Of a stretch of 64,000 nt of DNA, positions 1-9,237 are shown in pieces. The stretch spans positions 1 to 64,000 of the forward strand of contig JAKVBU010000013.1 of the NCBI GenBank assembly GCA_022446885.1, given 5' to 3'. The position numbers and the translations under genes are program-made. Position 1 is the stretch's first letter. Every line of letters begins with the position of its first letter. The notes under the pieces were generated by a model. That model saw only the letters and a program-made list of their open reading frames with translations. It ran no database searches and had not been told where the DNA came from. Source of the DNA: Phycisphaerales bacterium (GTDB taxonomy: Bacteria > Planctomycetota > Phycisphaerae > Phycisphaerales > SM1A02).

Positions 1-167
1 CCAGCATCGGCTTGCTTCTCCTTTGGGTAGCAGCCTCACACAGTGGCATCACCGCCGCAGCCGGCGTGGTCGCTGGAGTGATGACTGCATGCGCCCTAGC
101 GGAAGCAATAGCTGTCAAGCGGACGACAGGCCTACGGAGCCATCTGGACCTGAATGCGAGGCGATGA
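1..167 (+). CDS. C-terminal fragment of a membrane protein, possibly a polysaccharide flippase
   Basis: An open frame enters from the left edge (codons begin at position 3) and stops at the TGA at 165-167. The 54 visible residues begin with a hydrophobic stretch (SIGLLLLWVAA), continue as an Ala/Gly/Val-rich second hydrophobic stretch (ITAAAGVVAGVMTACALAEA) and end in a short basic cytoplasmic-like tail (AVKRTTGLRSHLDLNARR). This is how a polytopic membrane protein usually ends. Because every gene that follows belongs to a polysaccharide locus, a Wzx-type flippase or another exporter is the best guess, but no family motif can be seen in so short a piece. Membrane protein: fairly sure. Flippase: inference from context only. 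Confidence 0.5.
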   Translation, partial: SIGLLLLWVAASHSGITAAAGVVAGVMTACALAEAIAVKRTTGLRSHLDLNARR

Positions 168-233
168 GGGGCCTCGCCCTCGAAGTTGATTGCGCATACA
201 CTGCCGCCACCCACGTCCAATGGGACAATATTC

Positions 234-1142
234 ATGACTACTGTCACTGACTCAATCCGCTCAAGAGCAGGCGGCCTCCTCACCAATCGACTCCGCCAGA
301 TTCGAAATCACCTGCACATTCGATTGAGCGGCCGACGCCAAGGCTTGATTCACCTCGTCGAGTACCCCAAGTGTGGCGCATCATGGATACGCAACATGCT
401 TGAAACGTATCTCGAAGTTCCTCACACCGACATCAACTCAAGACGAATTCCCAGCGGCGCGGTCCTGCAGAGCCACCGGCTCCGCCGCCGCTGGATGCGC
501 CCAGCAGTCATCGTTATCCGTGATCCGAGAGACGCATACACCTCGTTCTATCACTATTCCAACAACTATGAAAACCGCCCGGCCTCCATTCAATTGGCCC
601 CCCACTATGTACACGACGTCGGAAGGCCAATTGAAGAGGACTTTGCAGCGTTTCTTCGTGCCAAGCTGACTCACCAGTCCTTCCCTAGATTCATGTACCG
701 TGAGTTTGTCGAGAGTTGGCATGGCCAACCAGACACACATGTCGTCCGGTATGAAGACTGCTTGGCTGACGCCGGTGAAGAGTTGACCAAGATCTTGGCG
801 ACACTTGATGTCGTGATCGACCCGGATCGAGTAGAGACTGCAGTCCAGCAGAACTCATTTGAGTCACACACCAAACGGATGTACGGGGAGAAACGACTAC
901 CGGGCGATTCAGACAACCGTCGGTTCGTGCGTAAGGGCGTCGCAGGTGACTGGGTAAACCACTTCAACTTGGATGCAGCTGAGTTACTTGAGTCGATCGA
1001 TGGCTCAATTCTGCGCCAGTTTGGCTATGAGCAGGACGCATCGTGGATCGACCGACACTTCGGATCCAATGCACCTGAGGGCCATGCCTCCACATGTGGT
1101 TCTTCTCACACAGCCTCAGTCTCACCGAGTAGTCAGCCGTGA
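234..1142 (+). CDS. PAPS-dependent sulfotransferase
   Basis: 302 aa if started at the ATG at 234; an in-frame TTG at 186 would add 16 residues with no sign of conservation. The 5'-phosphosulfate loop is visible near the N-terminus as YPKCGASWIRNML, and the 3'-phosphate binding motif follows as VIRDPRDAYTSFYHY. This pair is diagnostic of the sulfotransferase domain, which moves sulfate from PAPS onto a hydroxyl or amine. The C-terminal part also carries the typical basic motif before the end (RRFVRKGVAGDW, cf. RKG..GDW in cytosolic sulfotransferases). No signal peptide or membrane segment is seen, so it should act in the cytoplasm on a glycan precursor or small molecule. It lies at the start of the polysaccharide locus, 43 nt before a methyltransferase. 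Family assignment is secure; the acceptor is unknown. Confidence 0.88.
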   Translation: MTTVTDSIRSRAGGLLTNRLRQIRNHLHIRLSGRRQGLIHLVEYPKCGASWIRNMLETYLEVPHTDINSRRIPSGAVLQSHRLRRRWMRPAVIVIRDPRDAYTSFYHYSNNYENRPASIQLAPHYVHDVGRPIEEDFAAFLRAKLTHQSFPRFMYREFVESWHGQPDTHVVRYEDCLADAGEELTKILATLDVVIDPDRVETAVQQNSFESHTKRMYGEKRLPGDSDNRRFVRKGVAGDWVNHFNLDAAELLESIDGSILRQFGYEQDASWIDRHFGSNAPEGHASTCGSSHTASVSPSSQP

Positions 1143-1185
1143 ATTGGCACGATTCCCAACGCCCCCGCAGGGCAGTGGATCATCC

Positions 1186-2022
1186 ATGAAGTACTTGACA
1201 AGCCAATCTACATGGGCCGGGCGACATGACGCCCAAAGACTGGCTGGTCGCCATGCGTTCCGCCGGTCTCCGAATTTTCGGCAGCAAGGGACTTTGCTGG
1301 AGCGACTTCTTCCCAAAGGGCCCACAGTCAGAACCCTGGAGATCGGCTGTTTCCCCGGAGGCTTCTTGGAGTACTTCCACAAGGTTCATGGACACTGCGT
1401 AACCGGGATCGACTACGTTCAAGAGAGCTGTGACCAGTGCCGAGAGATGCTTGAGACTCGAGAGACTCCGGCTGAGATCATTCACGGCGATCTGTTTGAT
1501 GACTCGTGGAATGCGACCGGCACTCAGTGGGACGTGGTGTTCAGCGCCGGGTTGATCGAGCACTTTGACGACTCTTCGCCAGCAATTGATGCTCATCTTC
1601 GACTCACGAGCCCGGCAGGCTACTGTGTGATCTCAATCCCGAACCACAGTTCGATACGCGGCAGACTGATGAAGTTGGTCAACCGGCCCATGTGGGAGAT
1701 CCACAATCGCATGAGCGCCCATGACCTGCAGGATGCGTTCGAACGATCGCCTGACTCCAACCGATTCGAGTTACTCCATTGCGGATATGTAGAGCACGTC
1801 GGCCTGTGGAATTGCGGCGTGTACGAACGATTCAGAGCAATGGGGCGACTACCCTTCAGAATTGTCCGGGGAGCGGGGCTCGTCGCCGAAGCTGCCCTGC
1901 GATGGGTGCCCAATTCACGGGCGTTCTCGCCAAACATCCTGCTGATCGCCAAGGCACGGAACACGTCTGAGGCCAGCGGCTCAGATTCGAGCACCTCAAT
2001 GAACGGAGCGTCAACCACATGA
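1186..2022 (+). CDS. class I SAM-dependent methyltransferase
   Basis: 278 aa from the ATG at 1186. The frame is open further upstream, but that part overlaps the sulfotransferase gene and lacks family features. The SAM-binding motif I reads TLEIGCFPGGFLEYF, followed by an acidic motif II (VTGIDY) and a motif near VVFSAGLIEHFDD, as in Methyltransf_11/23 type enzymes. The Pro-Gly for Gly-x-Gly variation in motif I (GCFPGG) is common in glycan-locus methyltransferases. The stop codon overlaps the ATG of the next gene by 4 nt (ATGA), so it is translationally coupled to the UDP-L-FucNAc genes. It probably methylates a sugar of the same polysaccharide, but the acceptor cannot be read from sequence. 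Confidence 0.82.
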   Translation: MKYLTSQSTWAGRHDAQRLAGRHAFRRSPNFRQQGTLLERLLPKGPTVRTLEIGCFPGGFLEYFHKVHGHCVTGIDYVQESCDQCREMLETRETPAEIIHGDLFDDSWNATGTQWDVVFSAGLIEHFDDSSPAIDAHLRLTSPAGYCVISIPNHSSIRGRLMKLVNRPMWEIHNRMSAHDLQDAFERSPDSNRFELLHCGYVEHVGLWNCGVYERFRAMGRLPFRIVRGAGLVAEAALRWVPNSRAFSPNILLIAKARNTSEASGSDSSTSMNGASTT

Positions 2023-3041
2023 GCAGCACCAAGTCCGTCCTGATCACCGGTGGCACAGGCTCATTCGGCCAGACAATGCTCCATCGTCTCCTGGACTTGG
2101 GCTGCCCTGAGATTCGCATTCTGAGTCGTGATGAAGAAAAGCAGGATGCCCTGCGCAATCGAATCCGCGACCAACGAGTGCAGTACATCATCGGAGACGT
2201 TCGCGATCGCCGCTCAGTGGACCTGGCCATGGCTGGCGTGGATCTCGTCTTTCATGCCGCTGCGCTCAAGCAGGTGCCCTCCTGCGAGTTCTTCCCTGTG
2301 GAAGCGGTCCGCACCAATGTGCTGGGCAGCGGACATGTGGTCGAGTCGGCTGTCAAGCATGGTGTAGAGCGAATCGTGTGCTTGAGCACCGACAAGGCGG
2401 TCCAGCCAGTCAATGCAATGGGCATGACGAAGGCCCTGATGGAGAAGGTCGTCCAGTCAACGGCTCGTCGAATCCCCGAAGGCGGGACCATCGTGGCATG
2501 CGTTCGATACGGCAATGTCATGTGCTCCCGCGGCTCTGTCATCCCCCTGTTCATCCGCCAGATCCTCGCCGGAGAGCCCATGACAATCACGGAGCCCAGC
2601 ATGACCAGATTCATGCTGCCGTTGCGAGATGCGGTTTCTTTGGTGGAATTCGCGCTCGCCAACGCCCAGCAGGGAGACACGTTCATCCAGAAGGCCCCGG
2701 CCTGCACGATTCAAGATCTGGCAACTGCCACGGCAAACGTCATGGGTGTGAAGCCGAACATCAAGGTCATCGGCATCCGACATGGCGAAAAGGTGTTCGA
2801 GACACTCGCCTCTGCAGAGGAGATCGTACATGCGCAAGACATGGGCGACTATTACCGCATTCCCTATGACGATCGAGACCTGAACTATGCCAAGTTCTTC
2901 AGTGAAGGCGAGACATCCGTAGCCCAGACGGACCCATTTCACTCACACAATGCAAGACAACTGAGCGTACCTGAGGTCGAGTCACTGCTGCGAAGCATCG
3001 AGTATGTCCAGGACCGCATTCCGGGTGGGGCCAGAGATTGA
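2019..3041 (+). CDS. wbjB: UDP-GlcNAc 4,6-dehydratase/5-epimerase (CapE/WbjB/FnlA type)
   Basis: 340-aa extended SDR enzyme. The NAD(P)-binding loop is at residues 10-17 (GGTGSFGQ), HAAALKQVP lies in the middle, and the active-site block is STDKAVQPVNAMGMTK, where Met takes the place of the usual SDR tyrosine four residues before the lysine, as in the CapE/WbjB subfamily. The enzyme makes the 4-keto-6-deoxy intermediate from UDP-GlcNAc and inverts C5, the first step towards UDP-N-acetyl-L-fucosamine. It sits first in a tightly overlapping set: its own ATG overlaps the previous stop by 4 nt, and its stop overlaps the TTG of the next gene by 4 nt. The order wbjB-wbjC-wbjD matches the known L-FucNAc pathway, which makes the assignment strong. 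Cytoplasmic; symbol synonyms are capE and fnlA. Confidence 0.9.
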   Translation: MSSTKSVLITGGTGSFGQTMLHRLLDLGCPEIRILSRDEEKQDALRNRIRDQRVQYIIGDVRDRRSVDLAMAGVDLVFHAAALKQVPSCEFFPVEAVRTNVLGSGHVVESAVKHGVERIVCLSTDKAVQPVNAMGMTKALMEKVVQSTARRIPEGGTIVACVRYGNVMCSRGSVIPLFIRQILAGEPMTITEPSMTRFMLPLRDAVSLVEFALANAQQGDTFIQKAPACTIQDLATATANVMGVKPNIKVIGIRHGEKVFETLASAEEIVHAQDMGDYYRIPYDDRDLNYAKFFSEGETSVAQTDPFHSHNARQLSVPEVESLLRSIEYVQDRIPGGARD

Positions 3042-4180
3042 CAGACCAACGGCAACAGTCAATCGGACTGACCGGCGGCGACGGTTTCATCGCTTGGCAC
3101 CTGCGATGCGCCATGCATGTGGCTGGCCTCACACCCCCACGACTCGCGACCAGACAGACATTCTCATCTGAAGCGTCGCTGCAGTCGTTCGTGGACGGCC
3201 TGGACGTGGTCATTCACTTGGCCGGCGTCAACAGAGCTGAAGACGACGACACGCTGGAACGGCAGAATGTCGAGATCGCCGAGTCGCTCGTAGCCGCCAT
3301 GGAGGCAACCGACAGCCGCCCAAGGGTCATCTACGCGTCATCCACCCATGAGGCAAGTGACACTCCCTATGGCCGCTCAAAGCGCAAGGCTGGTTCAACG
3401 CTGGGCTCATGGGCCGACCGGACAGGTGCACCCTTCAGTTGCCTGATCATTCCTCATGTCTTTGGTGAGTGTGGTCGGCCGAACTACAACTCTGTCGTGG
3501 CGACCTTCTGCCACCAACTGGCCCAAGGAGAGGTGCCGACCATCCAGCATGATGGGGCCCTGGAGTTGGTGCACGCTCAGGATCTTGCCGACTCGATCAT
3601 CGACGCTCTGAACACAAGTCCCGTTCTTGAGACCCGCATCGAGGGGGCACCGATGCGCGTCTCCGAGTTGCTGTCTCAGTTGAACCGATTCGAGTCACTC
3701 GCTTCGGAGCGGATCATCCCTCACCTGGGTGATCCGCTGACGCTCAGATTGTTCAATACGTGGCGTAGCGCTCGCTTTCCGGATCACTGGCCCGCATTTC
3801 CGATGCTCCACACCGATGATCGCGGCGCATTGTTTGAAGGTGTGAAGACCGATCATGGCGGCCAGGCTTTCCTGTCTACCACTCGACCTGGGATCTTCAG
3901 AGGCGGCCACTATCATCGATTCAAGGTCGAACGGTTCCTTGTCCTGCAGGGCAGCGCTCGCATTCGAGTCCGAAGGATGTTCACAGATTCAATCGTCTCG
4001 TTCGACGTATCCGGTGACTCGCCCTGCTTCATCGACATGCCTACCCTGCACACGCACGACATCCAGAACACTGGCAAAGACGACCTGCTTACGCTGTTCT
4101 GGTCACATGAGCAGTTTGACCCGGATCAGCCGGACACCTGCATGGCACCGGTAGATCTTCAAGAGGCGAACCGAAAATGA
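3038..4180 (+). CDS. wbjC: CapF/WbjC-type reductase with C-terminal cupin (UDP-L-FucNAc pathway)
   Basis: 380 aa from a TTG start at 3038 that overlaps the previous stop (TTGA). The N-terminal two thirds form an SDR domain (GLTGGDGFIAWHL near residues 9-21, DVVIHLAGVNRA, and SSTHEASDTPYGRSK with the catalytic Tyr and Lys). The last ~120 residues are a cupin (FRGGHYHRFKVERFLVLQG, then HTHDIQNTG), which is the hallmark of CapF and is absent from ordinary epimerases. CapF is bifunctional: the cupin catalyses C3 epimerisation and the SDR domain NADPH-dependent C4 reduction, giving UDP-N-acetyl-6-deoxy-L-talosamine. Metal-ligand histidines are visible in the cupin (HYH and HTH). Coupled to wbjB and wbjD by 4-nt overlaps. 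Very secure; synonyms are capF and fnlB. Confidence 0.92.
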   Translation: MTDQRQQSIGLTGGDGFIAWHLRCAMHVAGLTPPRLATRQTFSSEASLQSFVDGLDVVIHLAGVNRAEDDDTLERQNVEIAESLVAAMEATDSRPRVIYASSTHEASDTPYGRSKRKAGSTLGSWADRTGAPFSCLIIPHVFGECGRPNYNSVVATFCHQLAQGEVPTIQHDGALELVHAQDLADSIIDALNTSPVLETRIEGAPMRVSELLSQLNRFESLASERIIPHLGDPLTLRLFNTWRSARFPDHWPAFPMLHTDDRGALFEGVKTDHGGQAFLSTTRPGIFRGGHYHRFKVERFLVLQGSARIRVRRMFTDSIVSFDVSGDSPCFIDMPTLHTHDIQNTGKDDLLTLFWSHEQFDPDQPDTCMAPVDLQEANRK

Positions 4181-5319
4181 AGCAGTTGCGAGTCATGACT
4201 CTTCTGGGAACACGCCCGGAGATCATCAGGCTGTCTCGGGTCATGGCGGCACTTGACACCTGTACCGAGCACACGATCGTCCACACCGGCCAGAATTGGG
4301 ACCACGAACTCAATCAGGTGTTCTTCGATGACCTGGGCATTCGACAACCCGACCTTCACCTTGAGGTAGACACCGCCAGCCTGGGCGCGACGCTGGGCGA
4401 CATCCTGGCCAAGACCGAAGCGGCCATCAAAGACGTCCGCCCAGATGCGCTTCTCGTTCTTGGAGACACAAACAGCGCACTGGGCTCGATCATGGCCAAG
4501 CGACTGCACGTACCCGTCTACCACATGGAAGCCGGCAACCGGTGCTTCGATGCCAATGTCCCCGAAGAGGTCAATCGCAAGATCGTCGATCATCTGGCCG
4601 ACTTCAATCTTGTCTACAGCGAACATGCTCGACGCCATCTGATCGCGGAGGGCTTTCCGCAACGCCGGATCATCCTCACAGGATCACCGATGCTGGAAGT
4701 GATCGACGCTCACCGATCCGCCATTGAGGCCTCGGATGCGCTAGGCCGGTTCAATCTGGAACCGGGCGGATACCTCCTTGCCAGTCTCCACCGAGAAGAG
4801 AATGTCGATCACCCTGACGATCTCACCCAGTTGGTGGACTCGCTTTCAGCCGCAAGGACGACGTTTGATCGCCCGGTCCTTCTCTCGACGCACCCGCGCA
4901 CCCGCAATCGGCTGGAGGCACTGGGGCGTAATCTCGACGCGGACGGTATTCGATGCAGTCCGCCCATGGGCTTCCTTGACTATTGCCGACTGCAAATGTC
5001 TGCATTCTGCGTGCTGTCTGACAGCGGCACCATTACAGAAGAGTCGTCCATCATCGGGTTCCCGGCAGTGACACTTCGGAGATCCATGGAGCGTCCCGAA
5101 GGCATGGACACGGGGAGCATCATGCTGACCGGGCTGGACTCCGAGACTGTGGTGGATGCGATTGCGTGGACGACGAACCAGTGGGCATCGGGCCATCGCC
5201 CACCGACTCCTGATGCGTACTGCATCTCGAACGTCTCCCAACGCGTCTGCAGCCTCATCCTGGGAACAGCCAAACTGGCCTCAGAGTGGACAGGCGTACG
5301 GCCACGCCAAGAAGTCTGA
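4177..5319 (+). CDS. wbjD: non-hydrolysing UDP-HexNAc 2-epimerase (WbjD/CapG/FnlC type)
   Basis: 380 aa, ATG at 4177 overlapping the previous stop (ATGA). Motifs of the WecB/CapG GT-B-fold epimerases are present: TLLGTRPEIIRLSRV at the N-terminus, HTGQNWDHELN, VLGDTNSALG, HMEAGNRCFDANVPEEVNR, HREENVD, and SDSGTITEESSIIGFP. These hold the catalytic Asp, Glu and His residues of the family. On its own it could be a WecB (ManNAc-forming) enzyme, but directly behind wbjB and wbjC it most likely makes UDP-N-acetyl-L-fucosamine by C2 epimerisation, the last step of the pathway. Synonyms are capG and fnlC. Cytoplasmic. The HMEAGNRCFD variant, with NR in place of LR, is typical of the L-FucNAc clade as far as I can recall. 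Confidence 0.9.
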   Translation: MKQLRVMTLLGTRPEIIRLSRVMAALDTCTEHTIVHTGQNWDHELNQVFFDDLGIRQPDLHLEVDTASLGATLGDILAKTEAAIKDVRPDALLVLGDTNSALGSIMAKRLHVPVYHMEAGNRCFDANVPEEVNRKIVDHLADFNLVYSEHARRHLIAEGFPQRRIILTGSPMLEVIDAHRSAIEASDALGRFNLEPGGYLLASLHREENVDHPDDLTQLVDSLSAARTTFDRPVLLSTHPRTRNRLEALGRNLDADGIRCSPPMGFLDYCRLQMSAFCVLSDSGTITEESSIIGFPAVTLRRSMERPEGMDTGSIMLTGLDSETVVDAIAWTTNQWASGHRPPTPDAYCISNVSQRVCSLILGTAKLASEWTGVRPRQEV

Positions 5320-5348
5320 GCGATCTCGAAGCTCACTATCATCCTCCC

Positions 5349-6770
5349 GTGCGTTGTTGGCCTATAACCCCCATTCGAGCAGTTCTGGTGCACAGTGCAG
5401 CGGGCGTCTTGCTACTGCTGCTGTTGTTTGCAACTGTGCACAACCGTGACACGTCTGCACAGAACTTCGGAACCGGACCTGAAGTTGGTGGTCGATTCGA
5501 CAGCAGGTGGAACGAACTGTCGGATCACTGGCGATCGGATGGTTGGTGGGCCAATGGCGGCCTCTACTACCTGAACCAATGCGATTGGTTCAACAAGTGG
5601 CGCAAGGGCGGTGGACTCCAGTTCTGGCTTGGATCGGAGGATAACCCGCAAAGCGAGTACTTCTATCGCTCCAACACGATGCTCTGGCTGCTTCCCCTGC
5701 ATGTGGGCCAAGTAGTCGTCACGGAAGTTGCTGGAGGCACTGCACGAGTCTGGGCCATGGTTTGGTACAGCCAGATCGTGGTCCTGCTAACCGCTCTGCT
5801 GCTGGGGCTCTCGGCCACCATGCTGGCAAGGCACATGAAACTGCGTTGGTGTCATGCGCTGCTGTTGGGGCTGACCTGCCAGAGCGTCCTGCAGACTGCC
5901 CCCATCAATCTTGATGCCTACTGGGGGTTCTACATGCAGCACGCATTCACGCTGCCACTGGTGCTGCTGCTACTGTCACTGGTTTGGCCAGGTGGCCGAT
6001 CGCGGCCGTGGATGCGCGGCATTGCGGTCGCAGGCATGCTGCTGGCCGACCTGCCTCATGCAGCTGTGATGCTCGCAGGATGGGCGATCTTGACAGTGAC
6101 TGTCTCCCCCCGGCTGTTTCGATCACAACAGTGGGGCAGAACTGTACTGGTGCCTGCGGGCATCGCCCTCGCATTGATTGCAGGCCAATTCCTCATCGTC
6201 AAGATTGGCACACCCAACGCGGAGTTTGCCGGCAGCAGCCTGTTCTTCCGAACAGGACTGGATGGAGACACGCGGTATTTCCAATCGATCTGGGATGGCG
6301 CATTTGGATTCATCGCGAAGTCCAACCTGCAACCCGGCAATCAAGTGGGCGTCACATCGCGCATCTTCTGGCTGACAGGCCTCTGTGCTTCAGGCGTTGT
6401 GCTGCTGTTGGGCACTCGCCGACGAGACTTGGGTCGCATCTGCCATGCAGTTGCGCTACTGTTGCTGGGCTTTTTGCCCTTCTTTCTGCTCTTCCCTCAG
6501 GCAGTCGCCATTCACCCCTACGCCTATCCAGTGCTTGTTGTTCCTTTGGCCACGCTTGCCCTGTTCGCCGCGCTTCCGCTCTCGCTTGTGCCTGGTGCCC
6601 GGCGTGCCTGGCCGATCGTGCTGGCAGCCATGCTTGGAGGAATGGTGCTCAGTGCCTCGAACCTGCGCGACTACATGGTGGCCCGCCCGCTCGATACCGA
6701 CCACCTGCTCATTCAGTTGCCCGGGCTCTCCATCAGTTCGCCCGAAGAGGCGCCGTCAATTGAGGAGTGA
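5349..6770 (+). CDS. polytopic membrane protein of the polysaccharide locus, function unknown
   Basis: About 473 aa from a GTG at 5349; another GTG at 5286 would add 21 residues but overlap wbjD by 34 nt. There is an N-terminal membrane anchor (AAGVLLLLLLF), then an extracytoplasmic-looking loop of ~110 residues rich in Trp and Asp (DSRWNELSDHWRSDGWW), then roughly ten hydrophobic segments to the end. The layout (one N-terminal helix, a large loop, many helices) resembles GT-C type glycosyltransferases or a Wzy-like polymerase, but no DD/DxD catalytic motif stands out and I do not recognise the family. Its 3' end overlaps the convergent GT4 gene by 15 nt. It probably acts on lipid-linked glycan at the inner membrane; that is inference from location. 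Confidence 0.7.
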   Translation: MRCWPITPIRAVLVHSAAGVLLLLLLFATVHNRDTSAQNFGTGPEVGGRFDSRWNELSDHWRSDGWWANGGLYYLNQCDWFNKWRKGGGLQFWLGSEDNPQSEYFYRSNTMLWLLPLHVGQVVVTEVAGGTARVWAMVWYSQIVVLLTALLLGLSATMLARHMKLRWCHALLLGLTCQSVLQTAPINLDAYWGFYMQHAFTLPLVLLLLSLVWPGGRSRPWMRGIAVAGMLLADLPHAAVMLAGWAILTVTVSPRLFRSQQWGRTVLVPAGIALALIAGQFLIVKIGTPNAEFAGSSLFFRTGLDGDTRYFQSIWDGAFGFIAKSNLQPGNQVGVTSRIFWLTGLCASGVVLLLGTRRRDLGRICHAVALLLLGFLPFFLLFPQAVAIHPYAYPVLVVPLATLALFAALPLSLVPGARRAWPIVLAAMLGGMVLSASNLRDYMVARPLDTDHLLIQLPGLSISSPEEAPSIEE

Positions 6771-7847
6771 CCTATACAGGTCCAGATAAGATTGGACCAT
6801 CGCCCCTTGAGATCGGCCTGCGACAAGGTCCGAAGCGGTTGCCGCACGCAAGCGAATCTGCGCCCCACCCGACAAGGCCTCTTCCAAACCAGCAGCGATT
6901 GAGTCAGGGGCATCCTTGTCCACCAGCGTCGCCCCTGCCTCACCGAAAAATGATCGGTAGGCATCGATGTCAGACAGCACCAGAGGACACCCGCAGGCAG
7001 CTGCCTCCAGAGGCACGTTCGGATCCCCTTCGAAGTGACTGACAGCCACAAGTGCATCCGCTGCGTGCATCCATGACCACACTTGGTCCGACCAGCCGAC
7101 CAGATGCAATCGCGAGGCATGCGCCGACCGGGCGATCAACTCCCTGACCTGATCCTGACGAGGCCCGACGCCGAGCATCACCAGATGCACATCGGCATGT
7201 CGCTCAAGCAACAGTTCAACTCCCCTCAACATGGAAGGGATGTTCTTTTCGTCTGACAGCCGGCCAACATAGAGGATCACTCTCGCATCGACCGGAATGC
7301 CAGACACCTTGCGGTCAATCGCCCGAGCAGCCTTGATCTGCTCCAACCGCAAGCCGTTGGGAATCACGTGGACTCGCTCATCGTGAGCAGCGCCCCGCCA
7401 ATACTGAGCCCCACCACTGGAGTTTGCCACGATTGCGGCTGCGCGACGCCCGATCCTCCGGCGCAGGCGATCTCGCAAGGGGCGGCGATACGACCCTGCC
7501 TGCGACCGCTCGGAGAGGACGTGGCGTACTCGTCTGCTTGGACACAGAGTCCCACCGAGAATGTCCATCATCGGCAGCCATGTTTGCAGGATGTCTGGCT
7601 TCCAAGTCCTGATCAACCGGCGAATTGATGAGATGTTCGAGACACCGAATTGACTCTGCGATGGAAGCCGAATGACGGCTTCGCTGGACATCGCTTGAAT
7701 GTTGGCCTCATTCGGGCCACCCCTGCAGCAAGCCACAGCGGTCTGAACACCAGTTTCAATCAATCCTTGAGTCAGCATCGAAACCTGCCGCTCAGCGCCG
7801 CCAGATCCAAGGCTGTAAATCAGATGCAACACTCTCGGGCAGTTCAA
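6756..7847 (-). CDS. GT4-family glycosyltransferase
   Basis: About 363 aa if translation starts at the TTG at 7847, which overlaps the preceding stop as TTGA; an in-frame TTG at 7862 is the alternative. The N-terminus (RVLHLIYSLGSGGAERQ) is the classic opening of GT4 enzymes, with the GGAER acceptor-side loop. The C-terminal Rossmann half has ILYVGRLSDEKN, LVMLGVGPRQ, LHLVGWSDQVW and the nucleotide-sugar block FEGDPNVPLEAAACGCPLV, with the E-x7-E pattern here shifted to a D/E-rich version. It retains the sugar configuration and should add one residue to the lipid-linked repeat unit. It is the last gene of a minus-strand operon with the ligase/polymerase and the asnB-like gene. Donor and acceptor are unknown. 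Confidence 0.88.
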   Translation of the reverse strand: MNCPRVLHLIYSLGSGGAERQVSMLTQGLIETGVQTAVACCRGGPNEANIQAMSSEAVIRLPSQSQFGVSNISSIRRLIRTWKPDILQTWLPMMDILGGTLCPSRRVRHVLSERSQAGSYRRPLRDRLRRRIGRRAAAIVANSSGGAQYWRGAAHDERVHVIPNGLRLEQIKAARAIDRKVSGIPVDARVILYVGRLSDEKNIPSMLRGVELLLERHADVHLVMLGVGPRQDQVRELIARSAHASRLHLVGWSDQVWSWMHAADALVAVSHFEGDPNVPLEAAACGCPLVLSDIDAYRSFFGEAGATLVDKDAPDSIAAGLEEALSGGAQIRLRAATASDLVAGRSQGAMVQSYLDLYRSLLN

Positions 7848-9187
7848 TTGAGTCCACCCCAACGGGTTTCAGTCGGCATCCCACTCACCAACGCCTCACT
7901 CTCAAGAGAACAAGGGCGATCGGCGATGAGAAACCCGGTCCTTCTGCGGGCGAAGATCGGCCCCTTGTACAAAGCTGCACAGATCAGAGCCAAGACGATC
8001 CAGGTCGGTCGAAGTGTGCCGATCGAATTGGAGGCGAATCCGAGGATTAGCACGGCAAGCACAAATTGCCACACCACGTTTGAGCCAATCTCCCACTCCA
8101 TCTTCGATCGATGCCGGTTGGCCAGGAGCACAAGGAACAACACAACCCAGACGCCCGTCACTGGTATGCCAAACTCGTAAGCCAGGTGCAGGTACTCATT
8201 ATGAGGGGCGCGAACACGCTCCTCTCGTTGTAGCACCTCAGACGCACCCATCCCATGCCCAAACCAGGGGCGTTGCTCGATGCGATCCAGATAGCCCCGG
8301 GCCGCCTCGACTCTGCGGCTCACGCTTCGATCCTGTTCTTGCGACTGTAAGGACCTGTCGAACTGGACCACGGACAATGCCCGCTTGATGCTCTCGCCGG
8401 TCTTGTCCGAAGATTGTGACGACAGTGGCATGAACTGCGCTGCCGCTATCAGTGCCAGTATCGCCATCAATAGTGCCGCTGCACGAGCGGCCTGCATCAA
8501 TCGCATGACTGCTCTAGAAGCGAGTCCCGACTGCTGCGTCAAGACTGCCAGCATGGCCACCAAGGCCGCCACTGCAACACCGGCGCGAGATCCGGTCGAG
8601 GCGACAAGGAGTAGGAGTGACACTGAGGCAATGACTGTCCACCAAAAAGTCCTTCGAGCAAGTAGCCCCCAGGCCACGAACAGCAGAATCAACTGACTCG
8701 CGGCCATGTTTGGCTGCAAGTAGAACCCTGACAGCCGCCCGCCACTCTCATAGTTCTTCCCAGAGACGGCCGACACAGTGTCAGAGATGAAACTCGACTG
8801 ATAGTCCACCGCGAGAGCGACCAACACCAGGCCGGCCGCCAGAAAAAACGTGGCTCTTGCAACTGACGGGCTGACTCGACTCCCCCACACAAATGTGGCG
8901 AGATACAGCATGAGGAGAGTTAAAAATCGCCCGACACCCGAGATCGAGTGGGGGCCCGCGACAGCAGCGCCGATGATGATCGCCGCCATCAGAAATAGCG
9001 TCCAAGCAACAACCAACTGACGCGTGAATAGAGCAAACACAGACCTGGCCCGCATCAGGAGATACAACAGGCAGCAGATCAGCGTACTGACCGTGCCGGC
9101 AGCGATGGGCAAGCCAACCGCGGTTGTCAACAACAGCCAAGCGCCACTCATCTTGAGTGACAGGAGCAGGCCGAACAGGATCTCCAT
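7844..9187 (-). CDS. O-antigen ligase/polymerase-type membrane protein (Wzy_C domain)
   Basis: 447 aa from the ATG at 9187. The frame continues upstream to 9334, but that would overlap asnB by ~97 nt and lacks hydrophobic character, whereas MEILFGLLLSLKMSGAWLL looks like a true N-terminus. About ten to twelve membrane segments are separated by a long loop in the second half carrying RPWFGHGMGASEVLQRE and APHNEYLHLAYEFGIP. That pattern (pGxG ... HNxYL ... G) is the Wzy_C/WaaL signature. The protein either polymerises repeat units or ligates polysaccharide to an acceptor; sequence alone does not separate the two. It lies between asnB and the GT4 gene and overlaps the latter by 4 nt. Confidence 0.85.
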   Translation of the reverse strand: MEILFGLLLSLKMSGAWLLLTTAVGLPIAAGTVSTLICCLLYLLMRARSVFALFTRQLVVAWTLFLMAAIIIGAAVAGPHSISGVGRFLTLLMLYLATFVWGSRVSPSVARATFFLAAGLVLVALAVDYQSSFISDTVSAVSGKNYESGGRLSGFYLQPNMAASQLILLFVAWGLLARRTFWWTVIASVSLLLLVASTGSRAGVAVAALVAMLAVLTQQSGLASRAVMRLMQAARAAALLMAILALIAAAQFMPLSSQSSDKTGESIKRALSVVQFDRSLQSQEQDRSVSRRVEAARGYLDRIEQRPWFGHGMGASEVLQREERVRAPHNEYLHLAYEFGIPVTGVWVVLFLVLLANRHRSKMEWEIGSNVVWQFVLAVLILGFASNSIGTLRPTWIVLALICAALYKGPIFARRRTGFLIADRPCSLESEALVSGMPTETRWGGLN

Positions 9188-9237
9188 GACGCAGAGTCTA
9201 GAGTTCAGAGGCGCAAGAGCCAAGCCAGAGCATCTGC

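Noticed and set aside
5349-6770. Exosortase identity for the polytopic membrane protein
   Set aside because: The Cys-Arg-His exosortase motifs are missing and the large Trp-rich loop does not fit that family.
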